From NCBI RefSeq assembly GCF_024138715.1, contig NZ_CP092074.1:1488001-1552000 (forward strand): DNA of 64,000 bases, written 5' to 3'. Every line of letters starts with the position of its first letter. The stretch's first letter is position 1. The DNA is from Emticicia sp. 21SJ11W-3 (GTDB lineage: Bacteria > Bacteroidota > Bacteroidia > Cytophagales > Spirosomataceae). The notes under the pieces are model-generated. The model searched no databases, was not told the DNA's origin, and was given only the letters and a program-made list of their open reading frames with translations. The position numbers were made by a program, and so were the translations under genes. Positions 1 through 8,140 of the stretch are shown piece by piece.

Positions 1-869
1 ACAATGCCTTTGCCGTTTTTCTGAACCATATCCATAGCGGCATGTAACTGAGGCCCGCAGTCGCAGCGGCAAGAACCGAAAATGTCTCCGGTAACGCATG
101 ACGAGTGAACCCGCACCATAACTGGTTCGTCCGGCTCCCAGGTGCCTTTAATTAAGGCCAGATGCAACTGCTCATTATCAAGCTGGCGATAGGCAATCAT
201 ATCAAAGTAACCGTGCTCGGTAGGCATTTGAACACCAATTTCTCTTTTAATGAGTGATTCTTTCTGAAGGCGATACTCAATTAAATCTTTGATGCTTATC
301 AGTTTTAGCTGAAATTTATCTGCAATTTCACGTAGTTCGGGTAGTCTGGCCATTGTGCCATCTTCATTCAAAATCTCTATTAAAACACCAACGGGGCTGA
401 GTCCTGCCAGTGTAGCCAGGTCAATGGCAGCCTCAGTATGGCCAGATCTTCTGATAACCCCGCCGTCTACCCCTTTCAACGGGAAAATATGCCCCGGTCG
501 CCCGAAATCCTCAGGCTTAGTTGCCGGGTCTACCAGCGCCTGAATGGTTTTGGCGCGGTCGCTGGCTGATATGCCTGTGGTACAACCGTTGCCCAGTAAA
601 TCAATTGAGACGGTAAACGCTGTTTCGTGTTGTGCTGTGTTTTTACCGACCATCATGCTTAGCTGAAGTTCATCGCAGCGTTTGGCTGTTATGGGTGTGC
701 ACATCAGCCCGCGGCCTTCTTTTATCATGAAATTTACCATTTCGGGGGTAATCTTCTCGGCAGCACAAATAAAGTCTCCTTCGTTTTCGCGGTCTTCGTC
801 GTCTACTACTATAATTATCTTTCCATTGCGTATATCCTCAATGGCATCTTCTATTCGGTCTAACTTCAT
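1..869 (-). CDS. ribBA: Bifunctional 3,4-dihydroxy-2-butanone-4-phosphate synthase / GTP cyclohydrolase II (3' end outside window)
   Basis: Reading the minus strand from the ATG at 869 gives [13 protein letters not shown], then the RibB acidic motif [10 protein letters not shown] (about residues 23-32), RGLMC and the RSGHTEA segment. After about residue 205 comes the start of a GTP cyclohydrolase II domain with [11 protein letters not shown] and CRCDC, the cysteine cluster that binds zinc in RibA. The frame is still open at base 1, so only about 290 of the usual 400 residues are present. RibB makes the four-carbon unit from ribulose 5-phosphate, and RibA opens GTP; both feed riboflavin synthesis in the cytoplasm. 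The fused order RibB-RibA is common in Bacteroidota. The 182 bases upstream hold no recognisable FMN riboswitch. The product call is firm; only the missing end is unknown. Confidence 0.95.
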   Translation of the reverse strand, partial: MKLDRIEDAIEDIRNGKIIIVVDDEDRENEGDFICAAEKITPEMVNFMIKEGRGLMCTPITAKRCDELQLSMMVGKNTAQHETAFTVSIDLLGNGCTTGISASDRAKTIQALVDPATKPEDFGRPGHIFPLKGVDGGVIRRSGHTEAAIDLATLAGLSPVGVLIEILNEDGTMARLPELREIADKFQLKLISIKDLIEYRLQKESLIKREIGVQMPTEHGYFDMIAYRQLDNEQLHLALIKGTWEPDEPVMVRVHSSCVTGDIFGSCRCDCGPQLHAAMDMVQKNGKGI

Positions 870-1051
870 TCTATTAATAATATTACTGTTTTTGATTCTA
901 AAACAGTTTGTATGTTGAAAACGTTTGTAAATGTACGAGTTTTCAATAAAATGTCGATACGTCATCTTTACGGGCTGTCAGGTATGCCTACCTTTTGGCG
1001 GCAAATACTGCGCTTGGGGCATAAAAACTTTCATAAAAAGTTTCTAAAATA

Positions 1052-1081
1052 AAAACCGGAGACTGAGCGCCTCCGGTTTTG
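1052..1081 (-). terminator. Rho-independent terminator after the UDP-xylose synthase gene
   Basis: Perfect 10-bp stem AAAACCGGAG (1052-1061) / CTCCGGTTTT (1071-1080) with a 9-nt loop. Read on the minus strand it ends in a run of T. It lies 5 bases beyond the stop of the minus-strand gene at 1086, so it ends the ugd-uxs transcript. Confidence 0.85.
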
Positions 1082-1085
1082 TTAT

Positions 1086-2066
1086 TTATTTCTTTTCAAA
1101 ATCACGATGAATGGCTTCTTCGTAGAGCCTTTCTTTCGGCAGGCTTTTGAAATAGTTGTATGTAATGGCTAAACCTTCTGCACGGCTTACTTTGGGCTCC
1201 CATCCTAATATTTCCCTTGCTTTGGTAATATCGGGCTGGCGTTGCTTTGGGTCATCTTTTGGCAGCGGCTTATGAACAATCTTCTGGTCAGTACCGGTTA
1301 ATTTAATGATTTCTTCGGCAAACTGCTTAATGGTTATTTCAGCCGGGTTACCGACATTAACCGGATACGCATAGTCTGACAGCAACAAACGATAGATGCC
1401 CTCAACGAGGTCGTCAACGTAGCAGAACGAGCGCGTCTGCGAGCCATCGCCAAAAATCGTTAAATCTTCACCACGCAAAGCCTGGCCAATAAATGCAGGC
1501 AATACGCGGCCGTCGTTCAGGCGCATACGCGGTCCATAGGTATTAAATATACGTACAATTCTTGTTTCAAGACCATGATAGGTATGGTAGGCCATAGTCA
1601 TGGCTTCCTGAAAGCGTTTGGCTTCGTCATAAACACCTCTTGGGCCAACCGGGTTTACATGCCCCCAGTATTCTTCATTTTGAGGATGCACGAGCGGGTC
1701 TCCATAAACTTCAGAAGTAGAGGCAATAAGAACTCTGGCTTTTTTTACGCGTGCAAGGCCAAGGCAATTATGTATACCCAAAGACCCAACCTTAAGTGTC
1801 TGAATCGGAATCTTCAGGTAGTCAATCGGGCTGGCCGGCGATGCAAAATGCAGGATATAGTCAATACTACCCGGCACATGGATAAACTTACTGACGTCGT
1901 GATGATAAAATTCAAAATTAGGATGCTTGAACAAATGCTCAATATTACGCAAATCGCCGGTAATGAGGTTGTCCATGGCAATTACGTAATGGCCTTCTTT
2001 GATAAATCTATCGCATAGGTGAGAGCCTAAAAATCCGGCGCCCCCTGTAATGAGTACTCTTTTCAT
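1086..2066 (-). CDS. uxs: UDP-glucuronate decarboxylase (UDP-xylose synthase), SDR family
   Basis: 326 residues, normal for bacterial UXS. An extended short-chain dehydrogenase fold: NAD-binding TGGAGFLG at residues 7-14, the MDNLITG loop at 31-37, a STSEVYGDP segment near 116-124 and the catalytic pair Y146/K150 (YDEAK). The family oxidises C4 of UDP-glucuronate, decarboxylates it and re-reduces it to UDP-xylose in the cytoplasm. The gene directly upstream on the same strand encodes UDP-glucose dehydrogenase, which makes this enzyme's substrate, so the two form a two-step UDP-glucose to UDP-xylose module. The 91-base gap between them contains a strong hairpin. No glycosyltransferase that would use the xylose is adjacent. 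A related dTDP-glucose 4,6-dehydratase is the main alternative but fits the context less well. Confidence 0.93.
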   Translation of the reverse strand: MKRVLITGGAGFLGSHLCDRFIKEGHYVIAMDNLITGDLRNIEHLFKHPNFEFYHHDVSKFIHVPGSIDYILHFASPASPIDYLKIPIQTLKVGSLGIHNCLGLARVKKARVLIASTSEVYGDPLVHPQNEEYWGHVNPVGPRGVYDEAKRFQEAMTMAYHTYHGLETRIVRIFNTYGPRMRLNDGRVLPAFIGQALRGEDLTIFGDGSQTRSFCYVDDLVEGIYRLLLSDYAYPVNVGNPAEITIKQFAEEIIKLTGTDQKIVHKPLPKDDPKQRQPDITKAREILGWEPKVSRAEGLAITYNYFKSLPKERLYEEAIHRDFEKK

Positions 2067-2102
2067 AAAATGATATTGAATTTCCCCTGATTACTTTGTT
2101 TT

Positions 2103-2153
2103 AATCAGAAAACTAAGCAGGATAGGGGATCTAAGCCTGATAGTTTTCTGATT
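2103..2153 (-). repeat. Long intergenic hairpin between ugd and uxs
   Basis: Perfect 13-bp inverted repeat AATCAGAAAACTA (2103-2115) / TAGTTTTCTGATT (2141-2153), with an inner CAGG/CCTG pair (2118-2121/2136-2139). It lies wholly in the ugd-uxs spacer, 5 bases past the ugd stop and 36 bases before uxs. On the minus strand it is not followed by a T run, so it is not a textbook terminator. It may be an RNA-stabilising or partial-termination element within the operon. Confidence 0.6.
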
Positions 2154-2157
2154 TAAC

Positions 2158-3471
2158 TTATGCCTCTACGGTATCTCTACCAATACTGTAATAAGTATAG
2201 CCCAAATCTTTCATGTCTTTTAGTTCATAAAGGTTACGGCCATCAAAAATTACCTTATTTTTTAGTTTGCCATCCATTTTTTCAAAGTCAGGCGTGCGGA
2301 ACTCAGGCCACTCTGTCATTATCATTAATGCATCAGCATCCTGAATTGCTTCGTATGGGTTTTTAGCATATTTTACTTTTTTGCCTACTACGCCACGCAC
2401 GTTCTCCATTGCTTCAGGGTCATATACAACCACTTTAGCACCTGCTTTTCTTAGCTCTTTTATGTTATACAATGCCGGTGCCTCACGGATATCGTCAGTG
2501 TGCGGTTTAAAAGCAAGCCCCCACATGGCAATGGTTTTTCCTTTCAGGTCTCCGTTGAAGTACTTCTTCAATGGGGCTACCAGCTTGGTTTTTTGTTTTT
2601 CGTTTACTTTCATTACCGATTTCAGGATTCTGAAATCGTAATCAAAATCGTTAGCCGTTTTTTCAAGTGCCTGTACATCTTTCGGGAAACAACTACCACC
2701 GTAGCCTATACCTGCAAACAAAAATCGCTTACCGATACGGCTGTCGGTACCGATACCTCTTCTGATGTCATCTACATTGGCATTGGCTTTTTCACAAAGA
2801 TTGGCTATCTCGTTCATGAACGTGATTTTCATGGCAAGGAATGCATTGGCAGCATATTTGGTCATCTCTGCAGAGCGTTCGTCCATGAAAATAATTGGGT
2901 TACCCTGACGAACCAACGGAGCATATAGTTTCTCCATTACTTTTTTCGCCTTATCTGACTTTGTGCCAATTACTACGCGGTCAGGCTTCATAAAGTCTTC
3001 TACTGCTACCCCTTCTCTTAAGAACTCAGGGTTAGAAACCACGTCAAATTCAACTTTGGCGTTGGCCGCAATGCGGTCATGCACTTTTTCTGCTGTTCCT
3101 ACAGGTACAGTACTTTTATCTATAATTACGGTATAGTTTTCTAACAAAGGGCCCAGGTCGTTGGCTACCCCAAGAATATACTTTAGGTCGGCTGAGCCGT
3201 CTTCACCCGGAGGGGTTGGCAAGGCTAGAAAAATAACTTGTGCGTCTTTAATGCCCTCAGCAAGGTTGGTTGTAAAAGTCAAACGCCCCTCTTTGGTGTT
3301 GCGCTCAAATATTACATCAAGGCCTGGTTCATAAATGGTTAATTTGCCTTTGTTAAGTTTTTCAACTTTACGGCTGTCAATATCTATACATGTAACCTGA
3401 TTCCCTGTTTCAGCAAAACAGGTGCCGGTAACCAGACCAACATATCCCGTTCCAACGACTGCAATTTTCAT
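2158..3471 (-). CDS. ugd: UDP-glucose 6-dehydrogenase
   Basis: 437 residues, typical of bacterial Ugd. The N-terminal Rossmann motif GTGYVGLVTG sits at residues 7-16; TVPVGT and SNPEFLREG follow at about 121 and 147; the catalytic nucleophile is C261 in GYGGSCFPKD; the UDP-binding C-terminal domain includes WGLAFKPHTDDIREAP. The enzyme oxidises UDP-glucose twice with NAD+ to UDP-glucuronate in the cytoplasm. It is the first gene of a minus-strand pair with UDP-glucuronate decarboxylase, so the product probably flows to UDP-xylose for surface polysaccharide or glycolipid. Upstream lies a 615-base gap with no gene. No Bacteroidota -7 box was found just upstream. Confidence 0.97.
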   Translation of the reverse strand: MKIAVVGTGYVGLVTGTCFAETGNQVTCIDIDSRKVEKLNKGKLTIYEPGLDVIFERNTKEGRLTFTTNLAEGIKDAQVIFLALPTPPGEDGSADLKYILGVANDLGPLLENYTVIIDKSTVPVGTAEKVHDRIAANAKVEFDVVSNPEFLREGVAVEDFMKPDRVVIGTKSDKAKKVMEKLYAPLVRQGNPIIFMDERSAEMTKYAANAFLAMKITFMNEIANLCEKANANVDDIRRGIGTDSRIGKRFLFAGIGYGGSCFPKDVQALEKTANDFDYDFRILKSVMKVNEKQKTKLVAPLKKYFNGDLKGKTIAMWGLAFKPHTDDIREAPALYNIKELRKAGAKVVVYDPEAMENVRGVVGKKVKYAKNPYEAIQDADALMIMTEWPEFRTPDFEKMDGKLKNKVIFDGRNLYELKDMKDLGYTYYSIGRDTVEA

Positions 3472-3596
3472 GTGAGTTTTTGTTCAGATTTTTGAAAAAA
3501 TACGCTTTATTATTGTAATAAATTTAAGCATGTCGTAAAGTTATATTTTTTTTGATAGCTAAGTGTAAAAATTAAAAATTTTTTTTCAAAATACCC

Positions 3597-3636
3597 CACT
3601 TAATGGGCATAAGGGTTCATTAAGTGTGTTTTTTAC
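3597..3636 (+). repeat. 9-bp inverted repeat followed by a T-rich tail
   Basis: Arms CACTTAATG (3597-3605) and CATTAAGTG (3618-3626) are perfectly complementary around a 12-nt loop, and TGTGTTTTTT follows on the plus strand. It looks like a plus-strand terminator, yet no plus-strand gene lies upstream. It could instead be an operator or end a small antisense RNA running away from ugd. Confidence 0.35.
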
Positions 3637-3822
3637 AAGTCTAATTGTTGATTTTTTGAGTCCTGTTTTTACCACACCGTTATTTAATTATTATATTAAA
3701 CAGACCAATTGAATAGACTATTGAGCGCCTCTTACAATTGAGTTCGTTCAGACGCCGCACAGCAAAATCGCAGTTATTAAAATGAGTATGAAGGTGACCC
3801 TGATATTGAACCAAATCTGTTT

Positions 3823-3830
3823 TATTTTTG
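3823..3830 (+). promoter_or_regulatory. Possible Bacteroidota -7 box for the GMC-oxidoreductase operon
   Basis: TATTTTTG matches the TAnnTTTG consensus, but no TTTG -33 element lies at the right spacing, and the leader to the gene at 4087 would be about 250 nt. In AT-rich DNA a chance match is likely. Confidence 0.2.
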
Positions 3831-4086
3831 TGTTTAGCTCTTTTCAGAATCTTACTAAGGCGTTATAATTGATACTTGATTTTATAGTTAAGGAAGCCGG
3901 ACGAATTGTTTATTCAATCTTGAATTAAAAACCGGCATTTCAACAGACATTAACCTTTACACAATTATTTTCATGTTTTTATAGTTTTTAATCCAATTTT
4001 CATGAAACCAAATTTGATGAAACAATTTTTTCTTCCGTAATTTCAGGGTCTAAATAATCGACAAACCTTTAAATATCACTACGACA

Positions 4087-4752
4087 TTGAATAGAAGAGA
4101 TGCCATGCAAAGAGTGGCCTTCCTGATGGGAGGTGCTTTGTCTGCCCCTACAATGATTGCTATGCTGGAAGGTTGTAAGTCTAATACAGCAACCGAAGCA
4201 GCTACCTCAGGTTTTTCTTTTTCCACCGATTACAAAAATCTTGTATCTGAAATTGCGGAAATAATAATTCCGAAAACTTCTACCCCTGGTGCCAAAGATG
4301 CTGGCGTGGGGCCATTTATTGAATTGATGCTTAAAGATTGCTATACTCCGGCACAGCAGGCGCATTTTACCAAAGGGCTGGACGACCTGGAAGCGGCCTC
4401 GGTAAAAGACAACGGAAAGAAATTTCTTGAGAGTACTCCTGAACAACAAACGGTGCTTTTGAAGAAGTTTGAGCAAATGGCCAATGATGAGCTGAAACAA
4501 CAGGAACAATCAAAGAAAATAGTAGATAATGAAACTGGTTTGGTAAAAGACCCTAAAGACCCAAAGACGAACGATAAATCGAAGAAGGAGACACCTCCGG
4601 TGCCGTTCTTTAAACTAATGAAAGAATTGACACTTCTGGGTTATTTTACTTCTGAAGCAGGGGCAAAAAATGCCCTGGCTTATGTAGAAGTACCGGGCAG
4701 GTATGATGGTTGTGTGAAGATGACGCCGGGTCAGAAAGTATGGGCTTTATAA
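4087..4752 (+). CDS. Gluconate 2-dehydrogenase subunit 3 family protein (small partner of the GMC oxidoreductase), Tat signal
   Basis: 221 residues. The start is a TTG at 4087: an in-frame stop lies at 4051-4053 and no ATG occurs between, and this start supplies NRRDAMQRVAFLMGG, a twin-arginine signal followed by a hydrophobic stretch ending LEGC. The mature part (YKNLVSEIAEIIIPKT, then GVGPFIELML and a C-terminal GRYDGCVKMTPGQKVWAL) fits the gluconate 2-dehydrogenase subunit 3 family, which accompanies membrane-associated GMC flavoproteins and probably escorts them through the Tat pathway. The large subunit follows after 33 bases, so the two are surely co-transcribed. A charged Lys/Asp/Pro-rich segment around residues 140-175 is low complexity. 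The substrate is unknown. Confidence 0.85.
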   Translation: MNRRDAMQRVAFLMGGALSAPTMIAMLEGCKSNTATEAATSGFSFSTDYKNLVSEIAEIIIPKTSTPGAKDAGVGPFIELMLKDCYTPAQQAHFTKGLDDLEAASVKDNGKKFLESTPEQQTVLLKKFEQMANDELKQQEQSKKIVDNETGLVKDPKDPKTNDKSKKETPPVPFFKLMKELTLLGYFTSEAGAKNALAYVEVPGRYDGCVKMTPGQKVWAL

Positions 4753-4785
4753 TTTAAAACTGAAAAGATTTCAACCGTAACGAAA

Positions 4786-6504
4786 ATGAATATTCAAGGA
4801 AAATCAAAAGAACAAATGACCTACGACGCCATAGTTGTGGGTTCGGGTATATCTGGTGGTTGGGCAGCCAAAGAATTGTGCGAGAAAGGGCTGAAAGTAT
4901 TGATGCTGGAGCGCGGAAGAGATATTAAACACGTTACTGGTTATGTAACAGCTACTAAAAACCCATGGGATTTCCCACATAGAGGTAAAGTTGACAACAT
5001 GGCTCGTGAAGAATACTGGGCTAGTGTGCGTACCGGTTATACGGCCAATGAAGAACACCGCCATCATTTTGAAAACGATAAGCAAAATCCGTATCTGGAA
5101 AAACGTGGCTTTGATTGGATTCGCGGCTACCATGTTGGTGGACGCTCATTGATGTGGGGTCGGCAGAGTTACCGTTGGAACGAAAGAGACTTTACCGCTA
5201 ACCTGGAAGACGGACACGGGGTAGACTGGCCGATCAGATATAAAGACCTGGCGCCATGGTATAGCTACGTTGAGTCGTTTATTGGTGTGAGTGGTTACAA
5301 AGAAGGGCTTGATGTGTTACCGGATGGGAATTTCCAGCCGGGCATGGAAATGAACTGCGTAGAAAAAGAAGTCAGAGGTACCATTCAGAAGAAATTTAAT
5401 GGCCGCCACGTAACCATTGGCCGCACGGCTCACTTAACTGCGCCAACACAGATTCAGACCGAATTAGGGCGGGCTTCTTGTCAATACCGCAATGCCTGTA
5501 TGCGTGGCTGCCCGTATGGTGCTTATTTCAGTACGCAATCTTCTACTTTGCCTGCTGCAAACAAAACGGGTAACCTTACGTTGATGGCTGATAAAATTGT
5601 GTATCAGGTAATTTTTGATGATGAGAAAGGTAAAGCAGTAGGTGTTAAAACCATTGACCAGAATACGAATGAGCAGATGGATTTCTTCTCTAAAATCATA
5701 TTCCTTAATGCTTCTGCTATTAACTCGGCCTGGATATTGATGCAGTCGAAATCTAAAACACATCCTAACGGATTAGGTAATGAGTCTGACCAGTTGGGCA
5801 GAAACATCATGGACCACCACCTGAGTGTAGGGGCCTCGGGTACATTTGAGGGTATGGAAGATATGTATTATTATGGAAGAAGAGCCAATGGTGTGTATAT
5901 TCCGCGTTTTGTTAACTGGGGTAGCGACAAGAAAAGAGACTATGTACGTGGTTTTGGTTATCAGGGCGGAGCCAGCCGCGAAGGCTGGGGAAGAGGTAAT
6001 TATAAAGATGGCTTTGGCGCAGAATTTAAAGAGTCTTTAACGACTCCAGGAGCATGGACTTTCGGCATCGGGGGCTTTGGTGAAACCCTGCCTGATGAAA
6101 GCAACCGTTTTACCCTTTCTGACAAAAAAGACAAATGGGGCTTGCCAATTGTTGAGTTTGACGCCGCATGGGGAGAAAACGCCTTGAAAATGCGTATCGA
6201 TATGATGAACGAAGCCGCAGAAATGTTGGAGGCAGCAGGTTTGAAAAACATCAATGCTTATAATAACCTGACGCCGAACCCGGGTATCGGTATCCACGAA
6301 ATGGGAACTGCCCGTATGGGAAGAGACAAGAAAACATCTGTTTTGAACGCTCACAACCAGGTTTGGGGTGCTCCCAATGTTTTTGTAACTGATGGTGCTG
6401 CCATGGTTTCGGCCTCTTGTGTTAACCCATCACTCACATACATGGCATTAACGGCAAGAGCAGCAGACTTTGCTGTAAATGAGCTAAAGAAAATGAATCT
6501 CTAA
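4786..6504 (+). CDS. GMC-family FAD-dependent oxidoreductase (large subunit)
   Basis: 572 residues. The FAD-binding motif VVGSGISGGWAAKEL (GxGxxG at residues 19-24) is followed by LMLERGRD, a GGRSLMWGRQSYRW segment near 120-135, and the C-terminal GMC signature with the conserved catalytic-type His504 in GIHEMGTARMG, then DGAAMVSASCVNPSLTYMALTARAA cut by the usual helix. A cysteine cluster C232-x5-C238-x3-C242 precedes PYGAYF, as in the gluconate/2-keto-gluconate/sorbitol dehydrogenase branch. The enzyme should oxidise a sugar or polyol alcohol. It has no signal peptide of its own; export would be by piggy-back on the Tat signal of the small subunit encoded just upstream. A strong terminator follows. 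The substrate cannot be told from sequence. Confidence 0.92.
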   Translation: MNIQGKSKEQMTYDAIVVGSGISGGWAAKELCEKGLKVLMLERGRDIKHVTGYVTATKNPWDFPHRGKVDNMAREEYWASVRTGYTANEEHRHHFENDKQNPYLEKRGFDWIRGYHVGGRSLMWGRQSYRWNERDFTANLEDGHGVDWPIRYKDLAPWYSYVESFIGVSGYKEGLDVLPDGNFQPGMEMNCVEKEVRGTIQKKFNGRHVTIGRTAHLTAPTQIQTELGRASCQYRNACMRGCPYGAYFSTQSSTLPAANKTGNLTLMADKIVYQVIFDDEKGKAVGVKTIDQNTNEQMDFFSKIIFLNASAINSAWILMQSKSKTHPNGLGNESDQLGRNIMDHHLSVGASGTFEGMEDMYYYGRRANGVYIPRFVNWGSDKKRDYVRGFGYQGGASREGWGRGNYKDGFGAEFKESLTTPGAWTFGIGGFGETLPDESNRFTLSDKKDKWGLPIVEFDAAWGENALKMRIDMMNEAAEMLEAAGLKNINAYNNLTPNPGIGIHEMGTARMGRDKKTSVLNAHNQVWGAPNVFVTDGAAMVSASCVNPSLTYMALTARAADFAVNELKKMNL

Positions 6505-6526
6505 CCACTAAGAGATGTCAAAAAAC

Positions 6527-6562
6527 AAACGGCTAAGGAGACAATCTTCTTAGCCGTTTTTG
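6527..6562 (+). terminator. Terminator after the GMC oxidoreductase operon
   Basis: An 11-bp perfect stem AAACGGCTAAG (6527-6537) / CTTAGCCGTTT (6549-6559), then TT. It starts 23 bases after the stop codon. Confidence 0.9.
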
Positions 6563-6683
6563 TATGGGGCTGTTTAGAATATTTCTGGTAAGACTGATTA
6601 TTCAGTTCTAGCCGTAAAAAAAATATACTATCAAACTGCCACCTTTTAAGCTTTGTGCATCATTGCAAAAAGAAACTCATGAC

Positions 6684-8096
6684 ATGACCAAATTGATGCA
6701 GAATTTCTGGGAAACGGCTTATAAACAAAACATCGGCAAAATGTTGGGTATTTGCTATAGGTATGTGCGAGACAAACAGGTGGCAGAAGACCTTGCGCAT
6801 GATGCCTTTCTGAATGCCATTGACAAAGTTTCGGGTTTTGAGGGCAGAGGACATTTTGATGCCTGGCTCAGAAAGATAGTAGTCAATGAGGCTTTGAAAT
6901 ATCTGAGAGACCAGAAGCAAAAGGAAGCACATAGTGAGTGGCTGCAATATGAAAGTGAAATGCTGGCTACAGAAGAAGAAACATTGGCCGCAGATTTTAC
7001 GCACGAAGAACTAATGGCAGCCATTAGCCAATTGCCTGAATACCACAAATTGGTATTTAATCTTTACGTGATTGATAAATTCAGTCATGCCGAAATAGCG
7101 CAGGAGTTAGGTATAAGCGAAGGCACATCTAAATCTCACCTTGCCAGAGCAAGAAAGAAAATCAGAGCTTTATTACTGGAGAAAGAGAACAAGAAACGGG
7201 CTGTTCTTCCTTTATTCATACCTCTTTTACTATGGAATATTGACGGTATTTACCGAAAGGCATTCCGCAATTTTGAGATAAAGCCTGATAGGTTATTAAA
7301 AATTGATGCGGATTATTTATCAATACCTACGTTTAACCCTTCTTCTGTTGTTTCAAGCAGTTTCATCAGTTCCGGAGCCGTTATCGGTGGTGTGGCGGTT
7401 AGTCTGACATTAATCGTAGTTTTCTCAAGGCAAGAGCCTGATTTGGAGATTCAGAAAGAAATAAGCTCGAACACCATACCTGTTAAGTTGACGCAATACG
7501 TAGTAACCCAACCTGACAATTATGAACCTATTACTATTGACGACCAGAATATAAGTAATACTAAAAATTCTGACACTACAAGTGCAACCATTTCTGATAA
7601 TGCCATCATAACTGATGAAAACAATATAAACAATACAGAAATGAAAAGACTAAGCACAGTAGGAGCCTTGCTGATGGCAGGTGCCAGTATGGGATTCGAT
7701 TCTTCAAAGAATCTGACGGCTAATTTAAGTTCACGTTTCAAATTACCCGACGTTCAGTTTCAGGCAAAAAAAGATGGGTTTGTATTAAATAGAAAAGAAG
7801 GAGAGGGGACTTTCAATGCATCAAAGATAGTCTGGTCGTCAAAGAACCATTATGTTTACATGAAGGGGATTAATATGAGAGCAAAGTTTGAAAAAGACAA
7901 CTTTAATGCAACCGGTACGGTGTCTTTTTTAGGAGAAGTATACTATTTACTGATTGATGGGCAGGAAGCCCAATTGGATAAAGATATAATGCTCTCAGAT
8001 AACCAATATTCTGTAAAATCATTAAGCATTAAAGAGTCCATACAGAAATACGGCGACAAGGGGAAAAACGGTGCTGTTGAAATAGTTAAACTTTAA
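6684..8096 (+). CDS. ECF sigma factor fused to a transmembrane segment and an extracytoplasmic plug-like domain
   Basis: 470 residues from the ATG at 6684 (an in-frame TTG lies at 6663). Residues about 8-75 are sigma-70 region 2 (ICYRYVRD, AEDLAHDAFL, FDAWLRKIVVNEALKYLRD). Residues about 112-158 are region 4 with the helix-turn-helix HAEIAQELGISEGTSKSHLA. A normal ECF factor would stop near residue 170. Here a hydrophobic patch (VLPLFIPLLLW, about 174-184), a clear membrane segment (about 226-248, GAVIGGVAVSLTLIVVF), a Ser/Thr/Asn/Asp-rich linker and a C-terminal domain follow. The last residues, IQKYGDKGKNGAVEIVKL, resemble the end of a TonB-receptor plug (KDASAxxxYGxxGxNGVxxITT). The reading frame is unbroken, and I see no sign of two fused genes by frameshift. 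Probable role: a membrane-tethered sigma factor whose activity is set from the periplasm. No separate anti-sigma gene is adjacent. The target genes are unknown. Confidence 0.82.
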   Translation: MTKLMQNFWETAYKQNIGKMLGICYRYVRDKQVAEDLAHDAFLNAIDKVSGFEGRGHFDAWLRKIVVNEALKYLRDQKQKEAHSEWLQYESEMLATEEETLAADFTHEELMAAISQLPEYHKLVFNLYVIDKFSHAEIAQELGISEGTSKSHLARARKKIRALLLEKENKKRAVLPLFIPLLLWNIDGIYRKAFRNFEIKPDRLLKIDADYLSIPTFNPSSVVSSSFISSGAVIGGVAVSLTLIVVFSRQEPDLEIQKEISSNTIPVKLTQYVVTQPDNYEPITIDDQNISNTKNSDTTSATISDNAIITDENNINNTEMKRLSTVGALLMAGASMGFDSSKNLTANLSSRFKLPDVQFQAKKDGFVLNRKEGEGTFNASKIVWSSKNHYVYMKGINMRAKFEKDNFNATGTVSFLGEVYYLLIDGQEAQLDKDIMLSDNQYSVKSLSIKESIQKYGDKGKNGAVEIVKL

Positions 8097-8140
8097 TAAT
8101 GACTCAATTCAGCTAGTTTTTTTTAATCTAAATATTCAAT

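Larger units (their letters stand above)
3472..4086. other. 615-base gene-free divergent region
   Basis: AT-rich spacer between divergent ugd (minus) and the GMC-oxidoreductase pair (plus). It holds a 9-bp inverted repeat at 3597-3626 followed by T residues, an isolated -7-like box at 3823-3830, and short GCCGG/CCGGC arms at 3896-3900 and 3932-3936. I found no credible coding frame, tRNA or known riboswitch. Confidence 0.5.

Noticed and set aside
870-1051. Possible FMN riboswitch before ribBA
   Set aside because: I could not find the conserved RFN strings or a multi-stem junction; only a small AGGTA/TACCT hairpin at 980-993 is present.
1575-2018. Plus-strand open frame of 147 codons opposite uxs
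   Set aside because: Composition is unlike any protein family and it lies wholly opposite a well-supported gene; a shadow frame.
2500-2928. Plus-strand open frame of 142 codons opposite ugd
   Set aside because: It is antisense to the conserved Ugd coding sequence, with no own promoter; a shadow frame.
7641-8096. Separate gene starting at the internal ATG of the sigma-factor fusion
   Set aside because: The frame is continuous with the sigma factor, no spacer or promoter box precedes it, and the hydrophobic stretch after it is weak for a signal peptide.
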